Positions 63,566 to 64,000 of a DNA stretch of 64,000 nucleotides are shown in pieces (positions within the stretch are counted from its first letter, which is position 1; each line of letters opens with the position of its first letter). The notes beneath the pieces are model-generated. The model saw only the letters and a list, made by a program, of their open reading frames with translations, made no database searches and was not told the DNA's origin. Source of the stretch: Clostridia bacterium. Its GTDB lineage: Bacteria > Bacillota > Clostridia > UBA1381 > UBA9506. The position numbers and the translations under genes are program-made. The stretch spans positions 1 through 64,000 of the forward strand of contig JAFQAZ010000021.1 in assembly GCA_017416855.1 (NCBI GenBank). Direction: 5' to 3'.

Positions 63566-64000
63566 TCAAAAAACCTCTTTGAACTCCTCCGGTTTAACAG
63601 AAAAAAGCAATCCCAGAGTAACAAATCCCAGCGCCTCACAAATATCAAGTTCTCCTGCAGGAACACTCACAGAAAATTCCTGTGGATCTAAAAGATTTCC
63701 TTTAAGCGTGACAATAGACCGTTGTAAGCAGCAAAAAAATGAGGTTTCCTCTTCTTCTGTGCAGATACTGGAAGCCGTTACTGTGGAAAGCGGATTCAGA
63801 CCATAAGTAATCAACAGAGAATGATGTGGCCAACTGGAAAACCGTTTATCGGCATTTAAAACTGTTACACACTCCCCTGCACAAGGGGGAGAAACAGGTT
63901 GATCTAACAGCACAACATCCCGCCTTTTCATCTCATTTAAAGGCAAAAACAAATACTCACTCTCTGCTTTTGGAAAACCTTCTGAAAAACTTATCCCTTT
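63566..64000 (-). CDS. Unidentified protein, 5' end outside the window (partial)
   Basis: The frame is open from the window edge (64000) to a stop at 63566, at least 144 codons; internal TTG and ATG codons near 63952 and 63930 are not convincing starts because the upstream part reads on in frame (EGFPKAESEY). No family is recognised. The stretch HSLLITYGLNPLSTVTASSI looks like a structured alpha/beta segment and would be the best query. No signal peptide or membrane segment is seen in the visible part. Confidence 0.7.
   Translation of the reverse strand, partial: KGISFSEGFPKAESEYLFLPLNEMKRRDVVLLDQPVSPPCAGECVTVLNADKRFSSWPHHSLLITYGLNPLSTVTASSICTEEEETSFFCCLQRSIVTLKGNLLDPQEFSVSVPAGELDICEALGFVTLGLLFSVKPEEFKEVF

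Noticed and set aside
1-64000. tRNA, rRNA, CRISPR arrays, insertion sequences, prophage or defence islands
   Set aside because: No T-loop consensus, repeat-spacer pattern, transposase, integrase or phage structural gene was seen on either strand.

Overview
The window is chromosomal DNA of an anaerobic, endospore-forming member of the Clostridia (Firmicutes); I cannot name a genus. The support is: sporulation genes (yunB, ylbJ, yqfC, yqfD), a flavodiiron protein carrying its own flavin reductase and rubredoxin domains, strong Shine-Dalgarno sites with frequent TTG and GTG starts, SigA-type promoters, an S-layer-homology protein, a glycogen operon with a GlgC/GlgD pair, and an OLE RNA locus. 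Nearly everything is core chromosome. I saw no insertion sequence, prophage, CRISPR array, rRNA or tRNA.

Layout, left to right. The end of tuf (1-156) and its terminator are followed by a minus-strand operon for a MarR regulator and a heterodimeric ABC exporter (272-4216), with a 41-bp palindromic operator on the promoter. Next is yunB, then a six-gene glycogen operon glgB-glgC-glgD-glgA-glgP-GH13 (5070-15024, minus) with its own promoter. Sporulation genes ylbJ (minus) and yqfC-yqfD (plus) are head to head at 15239-17871. Two tandem SGNH hydrolases and a DUF2156 protein lie at 18122-21191.

The block 21285-24834 (minus) is the most interesting part: trmL, xseB, ispA and a DUF212 membrane protein, then about 610 nt without coding potential, then a small membrane protein. 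This matches the known OLE RNA locus, in which the large OLE RNA sits beside oapA in an isoprenoid operon. From 24836 to 34808 (minus) follow an aminotransferase with an Lrp regulator, a fumarylacetoacetase-family protein, engB, lon, metY, and a YhaN/YhaO (SbcC/SbcD-like) pair.

A plus-strand housekeeping run occupies 35019-40642: asp23-like, yloV, recG, rsmD, coaD and a coiled-coil protein, closed by a strong terminator. A DUF2975/XRE/DUF4173 membrane cassette (40704-43150, minus) comes next, then a minus-strand series: mgtC, an HD hydrolase, a TIM-barrel isomerase, a ZIP transporter, the flavodiiron protein and a HAD hydrolase. A cytosolic discoidin-like protein has a long structured leader (49563-49790). 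After it come a 5'-nucleotidase, a WYL regulator, an S-layer/YcdB-type protein behind an ECF-type promoter, and rny. The right end holds plus-strand cca, an EF-G paralogue, a membrane-anchored GH26-like protein and tgt, then minus-strand fba and an unidentified gene cut by the window edge.

Starts were moved from the longest reading frame wherever a ribosome binding site, promoter or overlap made the long start unlikely; each case is explained. All calls rest on reading the sequence and remembered family features; no database search was possible.
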